From: Lachnospiraceae bacterium
Lineage (GTDB): Bacteria > Bacillota > Clostridia > Lachnospirales > Lachnospiraceae
Length of the DNA stretch: 40,094 bases
Assembly: GCA_900771995.1 (NCBI GenBank)
Contig: CAAGQC010000090.1
Location: forward strand, 1 to 40,094
Direction of reading: 5' to 3'
Part shown: one piece after another, positions 6,693 to 16,112 of the stretch
Position numbering within the stretch: position 1 is the first letter of the stretch
How the letters are laid out: each line of letters opens with the position of its first letter
Translations under genes and position numbers: made by a program
The notes under the pieces: model-generated
Database searches by the model: none
The model's input: the letters and a program-made list of their open reading frames with translations, nothing else
What the model was told of the DNA's origin: nothing

Positions 6693-8456
6693 TTACTCTT
6701 CCGGCTTTGCGGTAATAGCCAGATGCAGTTCATCCAGCTGCTTCTGTTCTACCGTACCCGGTGCTCCCATCATAATATCCATTGCGTTCTTGTTCATGGG
6801 GAAAGGAATGATCTCACGGATACTCTCCTCACCACAGATCAGCATGATCATACGGTCTACGCCGGGAGCAATTCCTGCATGAGGGGGTGCTCCGTAGCAG
6901 AATGCATTGTACATGGCGGGGAACTTTGCCTTCACATCAGCTTCGCCTAATCCCACCAGTTCGAATGCCTTGATCATGATCTCCGGATCATGGTTTCTCA
7001 CCGCACCGGAGGACAGCTCTACGCCGTTGCAGACCAGATCGTACTGGTATGCCAGGATCTCCAGAGGATCCTGATTGTTCAGCGCATCCATGCCACCCTG
7101 GGGCATGGAGAACGGGTTATGACAGAATTCCAGTTCTCCGGACTCTTCCCCGATCTCATACATCGGGAAATCCACGATCCAGCAGAACTCGTAGCAATCC
7201 TTCTTCATATGCTTCTCGCTGGCTGCACCCAACAGCTTTCTGTAGACACCGGCTGTCTTCTGTGCTTCCAGCTTCTTGCCTGCGGCAAGACCTACAAAGT
7301 CGCCGTTATTCAGGCCAAGCGCCTTGATGACTTCTTCCTTGCGGTCCTGTAAGAACTTGGAGATACCGCCTACAAACTCTCCGTTCTCGTCTACACGGAA
7401 CCAGAAGCCCTTACGTGCGGTCTGTACCTCTACTTCTGCGCAGATGGCATCGATCTGCTTACGGGTAGCGGTGAAGCCGTCTACCACGATGGCCTTTACG
7501 GTCTGTCCCTCAAAAGCAGCAAAGCCGCAGCCCTGCATTACTTCGGTGGCATCGGTCAGTACCAGATCGATACGCAGATCCGGCTTGTCGGAACCATACT
7601 TGTCCATAGCCTCCAGATAAGGGATCCGTACAAAGGGAGCCTTGGAAGCTTCTTTATAGATACCGTACTTTTCAAATACGGGAGGAAGTACCTGCTCTAC
7701 GATGGAGAAAACATCTTCCTGAGAAGCGAAGGCCATCTCCATATCCAGCTGATAGAATTCTCCGGGAGAACGGTCTGCTCTCGCATCCTCATCACGGAAG
7801 CAGGGAGCGATCTGGAAATAACGGTCAAAACCGGAAGCCATCAGGATCTGCTTGAACTGCTGGGGTGCCTGGGGCAGCGCATAGAACTTGCCGGGATGAT
7901 TTCTGGCGGGAACCAGATAATCTCTCGCACCTTCCGGAGAAGAACAGGTCAGGATGGGGGTGGTGATCTCCATGAAGTTCAGAGCATACATTCTCTGCCG
8001 CAGCTCTGCCACGATCTGGCTTCTCATCACGATGTTCTTCTTCATGTTCGGATTTCTCAGATCCAGATAACGGTATTTCAGACGGGCGTTCTCGTCTGCA
8101 TCCTTGGACTGATTGATCTCAAAAGGAAGTGCATTGTAGATACACTTGCCTAAAATCTCGATCTTGTCGGGTACCACTTCGATCTCACCGGTGGGCAGGT
8201 TGGCATTCTTGCTGGAACGCTCTCTTACCACGCCTTCCACGGAAATGGTGGACTCCTTGTTGATGCCATCCATCACGTTCATCATCTCTTCGGTCTCTAC
8301 TACCAGCTGAGTGGTTCCGTAGAAATCACGCAGAATGACGAATCCGAGATTCTTGCTGACTTTTCTCATGTTCTCGAACCAGCCGACCAGTGTGACTCTC
8401 TCACCGGCATTGCTGATCCGAAGTTCATTACAATTATGTGTTCTGGACTGAATCAT
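6693..8456 (-). CDS. aspS: Aspartate--tRNA ligase
   Basis: 587 aa, normal length for bacterial AspRS. An N-terminal OB-fold anticodon-binding domain (about 1-110, with VTLVGWFENMRK and FVILRD) is followed by the class II catalytic core. Motif 2 is FRDEDARADR, followed by SPGEFYQLDMEM; motif 3 is GIAPGVDRMIMLI. A GAD-type insertion domain occupies about 290-420. It charges tRNA-Asp in the cytoplasm. Whether it also charges tRNA-Asn (non-discriminating) cannot be read here. It lies 26 nt after hisS with a GAAGGAG ribosome site, so hisS-aspS form an operon as is common in Bacillota. The SPGEFYQLDMEM variant differs from the common QPEFTQID form and may mark a lineage-specific subtype. Confidence 0.97.
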   Translation of the reverse strand: MIQSRTHNCNELRISNAGERVTLVGWFENMRKVSKNLGFVILRDFYGTTQLVVETEEMMNVMDGINKESTISVEGVVRERSSKNANLPTGEIEVVPDKIEILGKCIYNALPFEINQSKDADENARLKYRYLDLRNPNMKKNIVMRSQIVAELRQRMYALNFMEITTPILTCSSPEGARDYLVPARNHPGKFYALPQAPQQFKQILMASGFDRYFQIAPCFRDEDARADRSPGEFYQLDMEMAFASQEDVFSIVEQVLPPVFEKYGIYKEASKAPFVRIPYLEAMDKYGSDKPDLRIDLVLTDATEVMQGCGFAAFEGQTVKAIVVDGFTATRKQIDAICAEVEVQTARKGFWFRVDENGEFVGGISKFLQDRKEEVIKALGLNNGDFVGLAAGKKLEAQKTAGVYRKLLGAASEKHMKKDCYEFCWIVDFPMYEIGEESGELEFCHNPFSMPQGGMDALNNQDPLEILAYQYDLVCNGVELSSGAVRNHDPEIMIKAFELVGLGEADVKAKFPAMYNAFCYGAPPHAGIAPGVDRMIMLICGEESIREIIPFPMNKNAMDIMMGAPGTVEQKQLDELHLAITAKPEE

Positions 8457-8482
8457 TGCTTTTGCTCCTTCGTCTGTTACTT

Positions 8483-9745
8483 TTATCTCTTTAATTCTTC
8501 CTTATAGAATTCCACGAATTCTTCGTAGCCTTCCTTATTCAGCTGTTCCTTCTGGAACTTCTTGTTCTTGTTCATGCGGGCTACCAGTACCTGGGTACCG
8601 TCCTTGCGGGCTTCCTGGGCCTGTGCAATCACTTCACACAGTCTCTGTCCGCTGACACCCTTTTCGATCAGGTATGCTACCTGCTTCGGTCTCGTGGGTA
8701 CCTTGAAGCCTCTCTCCATGAGCAGCATAATGATACGCTCGAAACCGATGGAGAATCCACAGGCGGGCACATCATTGCCGGTGAACTTGCCTACCATCTT
8801 ATCGTAACGTCCGCCGCCACCGCAGCTGCCGCCGAATTCCGGCATGGCGATCTCAAAAATGGTTCCGGTATAATAAGACATGCCTCTTACCAGTGTAGCA
8901 TCGAACACGATCTCGAAATCGGAAGCTTTGGTCGCTCTGACGCTGTCCATGATCTCTCTGAGGCTCTGGGCGATCTCCGGCTCTAAAAATCCTTCCAGCG
9001 TATCTGCCAGATAAGCCACACCATCCTCGGCACTTTCCAGTCCCTTGAACAGTTCCAGATACTTGTCCACACAGGCCTTATCAAAACCGTTCTCCAAAAG
9101 CTCTGCTTCCACACCTTCCAGACCAATCTTATCCATCTTGTCCAGCGTGATAAATACGCTGTCATAGGATTCTTCGGGGAATCCGCTGTAAGCCGCCATT
9201 GCTTTCAGAATACGGCGCTCATTGATACGGATCTGGAAATTCTTGAATCCCAGCTTGCCCAGAGTCGTGGTAGTGGCCAGAATCAGTTCGATCTCAGCCA
9301 GATTCGAGGGCTCTCCCAGGATATCGATATCGCACTGCATAAACTGACGATATCTTCCTCTCTGAGGTCTGTCCGCTCTCCATACATTACCCATCTGCAA
9401 TGCCTTAAAAGGAGAAGGCAGGGATGCCGCATTGTTGGAATAATAACGTACCAGAGGCACCGTCAGGTCATAACGCAGACCGCTGTCGACTACCTCTTCC
9501 TCGGTGGTGGCTGCTGCCACATTCAGTTTCTCACCGCGCTTTAAGATCTTGAAGATCAGCTTCTCATTGTCGCCGCCCTGCTTGCTGCTTAAGTTCGCAA
9601 TATTTTCCACACAGGGAGTCTCAATGGAAGTAAAACCGAATTTGCCGTAGGTGTCCTTGATGACGCTGATAACGTAATCACGGATCTGCATCTCCTCCGG
9701 CAGGATATCTTTCATGCCCGTTGTGGGCTTCTTGCTAAGTGCCAT
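8483..9745 (-). CDS. hisS: Histidine--tRNA ligase
   Basis: 420 aa, class II HisRS. Visible are motif 1 around GFTSIETPCVE, motif 2 VWRADRPQRGRYRQFMQCD, the histidine-binding LVRGMSYYTGTIFE block, the GGGGRYD loop, motif 3 GFSIGFERI, and a C-terminal anticodon-binding domain (about 325-420). It attaches histidine to tRNA-His. It is the first gene of hisS-aspS, driven by a near-consensus promoter at 9792-9820. No T-box leader is visible: only about 45 nt lie between the promoter and the start. Confidence 0.97.
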   Translation of the reverse strand: MALSKKPTTGMKDILPEEMQIRDYVISVIKDTYGKFGFTSIETPCVENIANLSSKQGGDNEKLIFKILKRGEKLNVAAATTEEEVVDSGLRYDLTVPLVRYYSNNAASLPSPFKALQMGNVWRADRPQRGRYRQFMQCDIDILGEPSNLAEIELILATTTTLGKLGFKNFQIRINERRILKAMAAYSGFPEESYDSVFITLDKMDKIGLEGVEAELLENGFDKACVDKYLELFKGLESAEDGVAYLADTLEGFLEPEIAQSLREIMDSVRATKASDFEIVFDATLVRGMSYYTGTIFEIAMPEFGGSCGGGGRYDKMVGKFTGNDVPACGFSIGFERIIMLLMERGFKVPTRPKQVAYLIEKGVSGQRLCEVIAQAQEARKDGTQVLVARMNKNKKFQKEQLNKEGYEEFVEFYKEELKR

Positions 9746-9791
9746 GGTTTTCTACCCTTCCGCTCGTAAAATTTGACTCAATATCTTATAT

Positions 9792-9820
9792 ATGATACTT
9801 TTTTTCCCGATAACTGTCAA
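9792..9820 (-). promoter_or_regulatory. Promoter of hisS-aspS
   Basis: Minus strand TTGACA (9815-9820), 17-bp spacer, TATCAT (9792-9797). The short 5' leader leaves no room for a T-box. Confidence 0.8.
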
Positions 9821-9869
9821 CCCTCCCGGGCCCCGCTTCTGCCAGAAATTCAAGCATTTTTATCCGTAA

Positions 9870-9897
9870 AAAACAGGACAGTGATCTCTCACTGTCC
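9870..9897 (-). terminator. Terminator overlapping the stop of the small coiled-coil gene
   Basis: A 9-bp stem (9876-9884 with 9889-9897) is followed by TGTTTTTT on the minus strand. The TGA stop codon (9889-9891) lies inside the stem. Confidence 0.85.
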
Positions 9898-10113
9898 CGC
9901 CTTCTCTTTCATCTTTTTCAAATAGGCATCTTTCAATGCACATTTTTCCTCTAACTGACGGATCTGTTTCTTCAGATCCTCCAGATATTCCGCGGTGACT
10001 TTGACGCCCCCGCGGACCGCTACATCTTCGTGTCTGCTCATATCCTCCAGCCATTGCCGGATGGAGTTCTCCCGCAGATCATTATACGTATTGTCTTCCT
10101 GTGGCTGCCACAT
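9889..10113 (-). CDS. Small acidic coiled-coil protein, function unknown
   Basis: 74 aa, soluble, no signal peptide. The C-terminal half (about 42-72) has a heptad-like Leu/Ile pattern (EYLEDLKKQIRQLEEK), suggesting a short coiled coil. A strong ribosome site GGGGAGGA lies 5-6 nt before the ATG, and the gene sits 17 nt behind the chemoreceptor gene and ends in a terminator. It therefore looks like a genuine, co-transcribed gene rather than a shadow. I do not recognise the family. Its position suggests an accessory role near the receptor, but this is only context. Confidence 0.7.
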   Translation of the reverse strand: MWQPQEDNTYNDLRENSIRQWLEDMSRHEDVAVRGGVKVTAEYLEDLKKQIRQLEEKCALKDAYLKKMKEKAGQ

Positions 10114-10130
10114 AATTTCCTCCCCAATTT

Positions 10131-12086
10131 TCAGACGCGGAACTGCTGCATATTCTCCTGCAGCTTGCCGATACTCTGCAATACTCCCTTGGTCTCTGCG
10201 GACATGTTCTCACTGGAATAGGTGATCTCCTGAAGGTTCTTATTCACTCCGGCCACCGCATCCGCCAGTTCCGCCTGTGCTCTGTTGATGTCGCTTAAGA
10301 TGTCGTTGATGATGCGGATGGAATCACTGACACCGGAAGCATTCTGTCCCAGGCTGCTGCTAACTTCCGCATAGTATCCGGCATCCTTTTTATAATCCTT
10401 CGCCAGATCCGCCAGTTTCTCATAATCCTTCATGACCGTGCCATCCAAGAATACCAGAATGCCATTGCTCTCCGTTGCCAGGGTCTGTACACTCTCCAGT
10501 ACCTTCTTTGTCAGTTCGTTGACCTTCTGGATCTCGGATGCCGTATCTTCACTGAGCTTCTTGATCTCTTCGGCTACCACAGCGAAGCCTCTGCCCGCAT
10601 CTCCGGCTCTGGCCGCTTCAATGGAGGCATTCAGGGCTAACAGGCTTGTCTGGGATGCGATTTCCTGAATGGACGCCGATACTTTGGTAATATCGCTGAT
10701 GATATTGGTGCCCTCCACGGCCTTCTGCATCCGGATCCGGCTCTCGCCTGCGATCCTGGTGGCATTTTTCTTGCCCTCCAGCACCTCTCTGGTGATCTGA
10801 TCCACCCGGACCACGATAGCTCCGGATTTCTCTGCCATCTCACTGACATCTTTAGCCAGTGTCTCTACAGCTGTCGTTGCCTCGCTGCAGCTTTCATCAA
10901 TGTTGCGGATGCTGTCGGTCTGGGTGTCAATGTTGGCGCCGGTCTCTTCCATTGCCGCACTGATCTCCATGATATTTTCACTGATGCTGTTTACCTTGCC
11001 GCTGGCATCCTGCATGCTGGTATGGATGGAATCCGCTTCCTCTCTGGTCTGGCGGATCACACCGATGAACTTTTCTTCCAGTTCCCCGATGAGATACTGG
11101 ATCTCCTGTACTTCATTTTTTTGCTTCTTACAGTTCTCTCTGCCGATGACCTTATCCCGGATAAACAGTTTCATGTTCTCCATGGGCTTCAGGCTCTTCT
11201 TCACGCTGCCGATCATCACCAGAGTTACCACCACGATCAGTACCAGGCCGATCAATACCACGAGGATCACGTTTTGCCGTATCAGATCCGTTACTACTGC
11301 CTTATCCTGTACCACTCCCAGCGTCCAGCCGGTAACGTCCACCGCTGCGGTGGCAATAAATTTCATTTTTCCATCGTAATCCCGGATCTGGGATGCCTGC
11401 GACAGGTCTACGCCCAATGCGTCCGCCAGCACGGTATTGCCTTCCTCCTTGGGAAGAAAATCTTCATTGGCATGGGAGACCACGTTGCCGTCAGCATCCA
11501 GCAGGAACGCCTGAATGGAATCCTCCGTGCTGACATTTCCCACGATCTGTGTCAGGGTATCGATCGTGATATCCGCCAGAAATACCGCCTGTTCTCCCTG
11601 GATCTTCATGGGTTCTGCGATGGTCACGATCATCTGTCCGCTGGCGAAATCCTTGTAAGGTGCCGTATAGATCAGGCCGTCCTTCGCAATGGCCATTTTC
11701 CACCAGTCTCTGGTGGTAGGATCCAGATCCAGCTTGGAATGATCTGCCGGGAATACGCCGCCGTCATAGGCAAAGCATACATAGTACATTAAAGCATCCT
11801 CATTCTCCGCCAGATTCACTTCCAGATAGTCCATGATCTGATCCGTGTCCTTCGTGTTCATAAATGCCACACCGTTGCGGATCGTATGCACGATATTGCC
11901 CTGTTCCACCAGCCATTCGTTCACCACGCCGGCATTGGTTGCGGCCTGCGCCTCCACAAAATTTCTGGCCTGTGTCGTCATATTGTTCTGTAAGGAGCTC
12001 ACACTGAGCAGTTCACAGATCAGAATTGCCAGAACCAGAGAAATCACCGTCTGCATTGTAATCTTACTTTTGATTGTCTTCCCCAT
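10131..12086 (-). CDS. Methyl-accepting chemotaxis protein with dCache sensor
   Basis: 651 aa. Transmembrane helix 1 is at about 12-30 and helix 2 at about 288-310, framing a periplasm-side (extracytoplasmic) dCache-type sensor of about 255 residues. This contains DPTTRDWWKMA and a following YTAPYKD block, resembling the amino-acid-binding dCache motif but with Trp where Tyr is usual. The cytoplasmic part is a long four-helix signalling bundle with the conserved hairpin tip (EIASQTSLLALNASIEAARAG). It should sense a small ligand and control CheA kinase at the pole. It is transcribed from a consensus promoter at 12145-12173 together with the small gene downstream. No che or flagellar genes are in the window. 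Confidence 0.92.
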   Translation of the reverse strand: MGKTIKSKITMQTVISLVLAILICELLSVSSLQNNMTTQARNFVEAQAATNAGVVNEWLVEQGNIVHTIRNGVAFMNTKDTDQIMDYLEVNLAENEDALMYYVCFAYDGGVFPADHSKLDLDPTTRDWWKMAIAKDGLIYTAPYKDFASGQMIVTIAEPMKIQGEQAVFLADITIDTLTQIVGNVSTEDSIQAFLLDADGNVVSHANEDFLPKEEGNTVLADALGVDLSQASQIRDYDGKMKFIATAAVDVTGWTLGVVQDKAVVTDLIRQNVILVVLIGLVLIVVVTLVMIGSVKKSLKPMENMKLFIRDKVIGRENCKKQKNEVQEIQYLIGELEEKFIGVIRQTREEADSIHTSMQDASGKVNSISENIMEISAAMEETGANIDTQTDSIRNIDESCSEATTAVETLAKDVSEMAEKSGAIVVRVDQITREVLEGKKNATRIAGESRIRMQKAVEGTNIISDITKVSASIQEIASQTSLLALNASIEAARAGDAGRGFAVVAEEIKKLSEDTASEIQKVNELTKKVLESVQTLATESNGILVFLDGTVMKDYEKLADLAKDYKKDAGYYAEVSSSLGQNASGVSDSIRIINDILSDINRAQAELADAVAGVNKNLQEITYSSENMSAETKGVLQSIGKLQENMQQFRV

Positions 12087-12144
12087 AGTGCACCATCCCT
12101 TTTATCCGTATTGTATTTTTGTAATGTTTGGTACTTTTGTCTTA

Positions 12145-12173
12145 ATTGTACTTTTTCTCATACAATGTGTCAA
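12145..12173 (-). promoter_or_regulatory. Promoter of the dCache chemoreceptor gene
   Basis: Minus strand TTGACA (12168-12173), 17-bp spacer, TACAAT (12145-12150). Confidence 0.8.
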
Positions 12174-12220
12174 TAAGTCGCCGCGTCAAATCGGCAAAGT
12201 TTTTTTAGGAAACTGATTTC

Positions 12221-12258
12221 AAAAAAGCTGCTATCCGCCACAGGATAACAGCTTTTTT
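12221..12258 (-). terminator. Terminator after sstT
   Basis: A 16-bp A/T-flanked stem (12221-12236 with 12243-12258, one G-U pair) with a 6-nt loop ends in TTTTTT on the minus strand. The flanking A-run makes it potentially bidirectional. Confidence 0.88.
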
Positions 12259-12283
12259 GTCACAGTCCGTTTCTATTGATATT

Positions 12284-13507
12284 TTAATATTTGATCTCTT
12301 TGCCTTCCAGTCTCCACTGTCTGAACTCTGCGGATGCGGACAGTAACAGGTCGGAGGAAGAATTCAGTGCGGTCTCTACGGAATCCTGGATGACACCGAT
12401 GATGAAGCCGACACCTACGATCTGCATGGCAATGTCGTTGGAGATTCCGAACAGGGAACATGCCATGGGGATCAGTAACAGGGATCCTCCTGCCACACCG
12501 GATGCTCCACAGGCTGCCAAGGTAGCCAGAATACTCAGCACAATGCCGCTTAAGAAATCCACATGGATTCCCAGTGTATTCGCTGCTGCCAGTGTCATTA
12601 CGGTGATGGTGATGGCTGCACCGTCCATGTTGATGGTCGCGCCCAGAGGAATGGTCACGGAATAGGTATCCTTATCCATTCCCCATTCTTCACAGGCCTT
12701 CATATTCACAGGAATATTGGCTGCGGAACTTCTGGTGAAGAATGCAGTGATGGCACTCTTTTTCAGGCACTTGAAGATCAGCGGGTACGGGTTCTTGCGG
12801 ATGCACCAGAATACGATGATTGGGTTGGTCACGAAGTAGATGAACAGCATGGAACCTACCAGTACCAACAGAAGCTTTCCGTATTCGGAGAAGATCTCCA
12901 GTCCGTTGGAAGAAATGGAGCTGAATACAAGACCCAGGATTCCGAAGGGAGCCATGCTGATGATCCAACTGACTACCTGGGACAGACCGTTGGAAATGTC
13001 ATCCAGTACTTTCTTGGTGGTATCATTGGCTGCTCTCATGCCGATACCGATGATCACACCCCAGGTCAGGACGCCGATATAGTTGGCATTTAACAGAGAG
13101 GATACCGGATTGGCTACCATATTCATTAACAGTGTCTTCAATACTTCCACGATGCCATCCGGCGCTGCCATATCGGTGGCTGCGTCTGCCAGTGTCAGCG
13201 TTACGGGGAATAACCGGCTGGCGATCACGGCTACAAATGCTGCCAGGAAGGTACTGAACATATACATAATAATAACGGTCTTGATAATCCCGCCGTGACT
13301 CTTACCCGCATGGCACAAGGCACTGATCAGCAGGAAGAATACCAGCAACGGCGCAATGGCCTTCAGGGCACCTACAAAAACATCTCCAAGAATGGCAATA
13401 CCCGTTGCCTGCGGCACCACCAGTCCCAGGATCACACCAATGACCAGACCGCACACGATGCGCAGGATCAGGCTGATGCTGTTCCACTTTTCAAATAGTT
13501 TTTTCAT
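12284..13507 (-). CDS. sstT: Serine/threonine:Na+ symporter
   Basis: 407 aa, the usual SstT length, with 8 or more membrane helices and two re-entrant hairpins typical of the dicarboxylate/amino acid:cation symporter family. Recognisable blocks are FFTRSSAANIPVNM (Ser-rich hairpin 1), IPLGATINMDGAAI (NMDG Na/substrate site) and GVIQDSVETALNSSSD (C-terminal substrate region). It takes up L-Ser and L-Thr with sodium across the cytoplasmic membrane. I chose the ATG at 13507; the open frame extends 18 codons further but has no better ribosome site and would overlap the promoter region. Single-gene unit with its own promoter and terminator. Confidence 0.93.
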   Translation of the reverse strand: MKKLFEKWNSISLILRIVCGLVIGVILGLVVPQATGIAILGDVFVGALKAIAPLLVFFLLISALCHAGKSHGGIIKTVIIMYMFSTFLAAFVAVIASRLFPVTLTLADAATDMAAPDGIVEVLKTLLMNMVANPVSSLLNANYIGVLTWGVIIGIGMRAANDTTKKVLDDISNGLSQVVSWIISMAPFGILGLVFSSISSNGLEIFSEYGKLLLVLVGSMLFIYFVTNPIIVFWCIRKNPYPLIFKCLKKSAITAFFTRSSAANIPVNMKACEEWGMDKDTYSVTIPLGATINMDGAAITITVMTLAAANTLGIHVDFLSGIVLSILATLAACGASGVAGGSLLLIPMACSLFGISNDIAMQIVGVGFIIGVIQDSVETALNSSSDLLLSASAEFRQWRLEGKEIKY

Positions 13508-13571
13508 ACTCACACTCTTCTTTCCCTTTTTTCTGATGTATACATGTACTTCATTGCACACACTATGTGCT

Positions 13572-13600
13572 ATTATATAGTATTTTTGTCATAAAGACAA
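13572..13600 (-). promoter_or_regulatory. Promoter of sstT
   Basis: Minus strand TTGTCT (13595-13600), 17-bp spacer, perfect TATAAT (13572-13577). Confidence 0.78.
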
Positions 13601-13654
13601 GTGTATTTTCTTCGCGGACATTTTAGAGTCATTTGTTTTTCGATTTTGGAATAG

Positions 13655-13686
13655 CAAAAAAACGAACCTGCCGAAGCAGATCCGTT
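13655..13686 (-). terminator. UUCG-loop terminator after the chromate-type transporter pair
   Basis: Arms 13661-13671 and 13676-13686 form an 11-bp stem (two G-U pairs) closed by a TTCG tetraloop on the minus strand, followed by seven T residues. Confidence 0.9.
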
Positions 13687-13696
13687 TTCGATTTTT

Positions 13697-14266
13697 CTAT
13701 AAAATATTTGCCACCGTGGAAATTCCCACCTTCAAAATCCCCGCCAGCACCATGACCCAGATGGGATTCATTTTCGTCTTCCGAAGTAGCAACACACAGA
13801 TTCCGAAGATCCCCACCATGCTCCACTCGGTTCCGGTCAGAGAGATCGTCTCTCCGCTTCCCCAGAACGCATTTTTCAGGATCAGGATCCCCGCTGACGC
13901 GATCATGGCCACCACTGCCGGACGCAGAGACTTTAAGACTCCCTGCAGCAGATCCATGGTACGGTACTTCAGATACAGCTTTGCCAGGATCGTCACAATG
14001 ATACAGGAGGGCAGAATACATCCCACCGTGGCCACAATGGCTCCGGGAACCCCTGCGATCTTCAGTCCCACAAAGGTAGCGGAGTTCACCGCAATGGGGC
14101 CCGGCGTCATCTGGGATATGGTGATCAGATCGGTGAACTCCGACATGGTCAGCCACCCATGCCCCGTTACCACCTGTCCCTGGATCAGGGGCATGGCTGC
14201 ATAGCCGCCTCCGAAACTGAACATTCCGATTTGCAAAAAGCTTAAAAATAATTGCAGATAGATCAT
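13697..14266 (-). CDS. Chromate-type transporter (CHR family), short subunit B
   Basis: 189 aa, a half-length CHR protein with about six membrane helices. Family signatures are FSFGGGYAAMPLIQ (about 17-30) and QMTPGPIAVNSATFVG (about 53-68). CHR short proteins work in pairs of opposite topology; the full-length family exports chromate, but many gut anaerobe members probably move other oxyanions. It starts with an ATGA overlap on the other half gene (14263-14266) and has an AGGAGGG ribosome site, so the two are translationally coupled and should form one transporter. Confidence 0.9.
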   Translation of the reverse strand: MIYLQLFLSFLQIGMFSFGGGYAAMPLIQGQVVTGHGWLTMSEFTDLITISQMTPGPIAVNSATFVGLKIAGVPGAIVATVGCILPSCIIVTILAKLYLKYRTMDLLQGVLKSLRPAVVAMIASAGILILKNAFWGSGETISLTGTEWSMVGIFGICVLLLRKTKMNPIWVMVLAGILKVGISTVANIL

Positions 14267-14850
14267 TTTCCGGCCCTCCTTTTGGCAAGGAGCGTCCGTG
14301 CCACACCCAACAGTCCGCAGACGATCACAATATAGATCACATTGATCTCCAGAACACAGGCTGCCAGGAAAGCTCCCAACAGGATCCACAGTGACACCGG
14401 ATCCTTTTCCTTCACGATGGGAGCACCCATGTCATACGTCACGGAAGCGATCACCGCTCCCACTCCGGCCTGCATGCCGGACAGCATCTGTGCCACATAA
14501 AAATTCTCCCGGAAAGCATTATAGCAGGCCGCGATCACCGTTATGATCACGAAGGGCGGCAGGATCGTGCCGAGGATCGCTACAAGCGATCCCGGGATTC
14601 CCGCCAGCTTATACCCTACCACAATGGCTCCGTTGACCGCAATGGCTCCGGGGGAAGACTGGGCGATAGCCACCAGATCCAGCATTTCATTCTCCTCGAT
14701 CCAGTGATATTCATCCACGAATTTCTTTTTCATCAACGTAACGATGACATAGCCTCCCCCAAAGGTAAAGGCACTCAGATACAGTGTGGATAAAAATATT
14801 TTCCACAATACCTTTCCCCGGGATTCTTTTTCTTCTTCCCTGCTTTCCAT
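14263..14850 (-). CDS. Chromate-type transporter (CHR family), short subunit A
   Basis: 195 aa, a half-length CHR protein with about six helices. Signatures are FTFGGGYVIVTLMKK (about 28-42) and QSSPGAIAVNGAIVVG (about 64-79). It partners with the overlapping downstream half gene. Its start codon lies one base after the stop of a truncated solute-binding-protein frame, from which it may receive translational coupling. An AAGGAAGGGAG ribosome site lies upstream. Substrate uncertain. Confidence 0.9.
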   Translation of the reverse strand: MESREEEKESRGKVLWKIFLSTLYLSAFTFGGGYVIVTLMKKKFVDEYHWIEENEMLDLVAIAQSSPGAIAVNGAIVVGYKLAGIPGSLVAILGTILPPFVIITVIAACYNAFRENFYVAQMLSGMQAGVGAVIASVTYDMGAPIVKEKDPVSLWILLGAFLAACVLEINVIYIVIVCGLLGVARTLLAKRRAGK

Positions 14851-14851
14851 G

Positions 14852-15157
14852 CTATTTTGCTCCCTTCCTTTTGCCGGTGCCTTCCTTTAAGGTAGCCTCC
14901 TCGCATTCCTTTGCACTCTTGTCATAGCCCACATAGGAAAACGTGCACTGCATATACCGGGAGAGGTTCTGCATCATCTCATAACCGTAACCGGATTTTC
15001 TGCCCTCCGCATCCTGTTCATGATAATTATCATAAGCATAAAATGCCACCTTGTACTCCGGGGTATCCTCCTGCGGAACGGACGCCGCCTGCACCGGGGT
15101 GTTCCACAATAATGTCAGCAGGATTCCTGTACATAACATAGTAAATTTCTTAAACAT
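14852..15157 (-). pseudogene. Truncated solute-binding-protein (SBP_bac_3-type) gene
   Basis: 101 codons: a signal peptide (about 1-25, ending VQA), then YKVAFYAYDNYHEQDAEG and SGYGYEMMQNLSRYM, which match the first lobe of type-2 periplasmic amino-acid-binding domains found in transport proteins and in sensor kinases or GGDEF proteins. The homology stops at about residue 88 (KECEEA), and the frame ends 13 codons later, so most of the domain is missing. It ends one base before the first chromate-type gene. A deletion that joined the start of one gene to the transporter operon is the simplest explanation. It may still supply promoter or translation to the downstream genes. Confidence 0.65.
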
Positions 15158-15224
15158 CTTATTTTTCCCTGGTTCTTTCCATTTCATTTGTTGCCATTTA
15201 TCGCCTGTTGCAGAAGCACTTTGG

Positions 15225-16112
15225 TTAATTCAGCGGTGCTCTGTAATACATCAGGGTATTGCACATATAACTTCCGACCGTCAGGCTTGCCGCTATCGCC
15301 CCATAGATCCAAAGCCGGTATTTTCCGGTTTCTGTATCGTCGGCGGCTGCATAATCTCTTCCTGTCGCTAACAGAATCAGGCAGCAATTTCCCACACTCA
15401 TGGCAAGCAACGGTCCATATATCCTGCTCTGGTCACATCCGGCTGCGATCAGCCCCAACAATGCCACCAGCAATATCACGATCTCGCTTTTTTTCAGCCG
15501 ATTTCTTCTCACCAGGATCCACCAGCCGTACAGACCGGCTGCCAGCATCAGCCCAAGGCCCAGTCCCGGATGTCCCGTACGATAGATAAAGGCACGGAAC
15601 ATATCACCTATGTAATATCTCTCCCGCAGTATTTCAAAATCCGTTTTTACGGGATCCAGAAGGATTACCGCAATCGCTAAAACCATACACAAAAGTCCCG
15701 CCACGGAATAACCGATGATGCCTGCGTTCCTCTTCTTTTTCCACTGCTGCCCTGCTTTCAAAACTGTCCATCCGGCAAAAGGAAACGCCATCAGGGAAGC
15801 TGCCAGAGCGAAGTCCACAAGATCATAGCATACATAATAACGGATAGGACTGAGCATATACAATGCCGTTCCCAACAGCGCCAGCAATTCCCCGTTTTTT
15901 TCCGGTACATAGCTTCGGAAAAAAAGCATACACCCGGCAAAAGTTCCCAGCTGCAGGATCAACATGGATACACGATAAAGCAATACCGCCTGTGCCGTAT
16001 CGGCTGCAAACCATCCGAGCATGCCATGTGAAAGCAGTTTATCTGAAAAAGGGTATAGTATCCCTGTGTTCATCAAATTCACATGTTTTGCTTTCAAGGT
16101 GCGTTGTAACTG
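15225..16112 (-). pseudogene. 5'-truncated multi-helix membrane protein (YfhO/GT-C-like)
   Basis: About 290 residues remain: eight or so hydrophobic helices with ILYPFSDKLLS near the start and ALYMLSPIRYYVCYDLVDFA in the middle, resembling the central part of YfhO-like/6-pyruvoyl-tetrahydropterin-synthase-related membrane proteins encoded upstream. It has no proper start: its frame continues straight back into the stop codon of the IS1380-family transposase (16113-16115). Its amino-terminal part is therefore lost, through IS insertion plus deletion. Only a TTG at 16097 could initiate, without a ribosome site. It was probably the last member of the glycosylation operon. Confidence 0.7.

Noticed and set aside
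9746..9791. T-box or other riboswitch leader before hisS
   Set aside because: Only about 45 nt separate the promoter from the start codon, too short for a T-box.
11022..11792. 256-codon plus-strand frame opposite the chemoreceptor
   Set aside because: Antisense of a conserved receptor gene; His/Gln-rich composition typical of a shadow frame.
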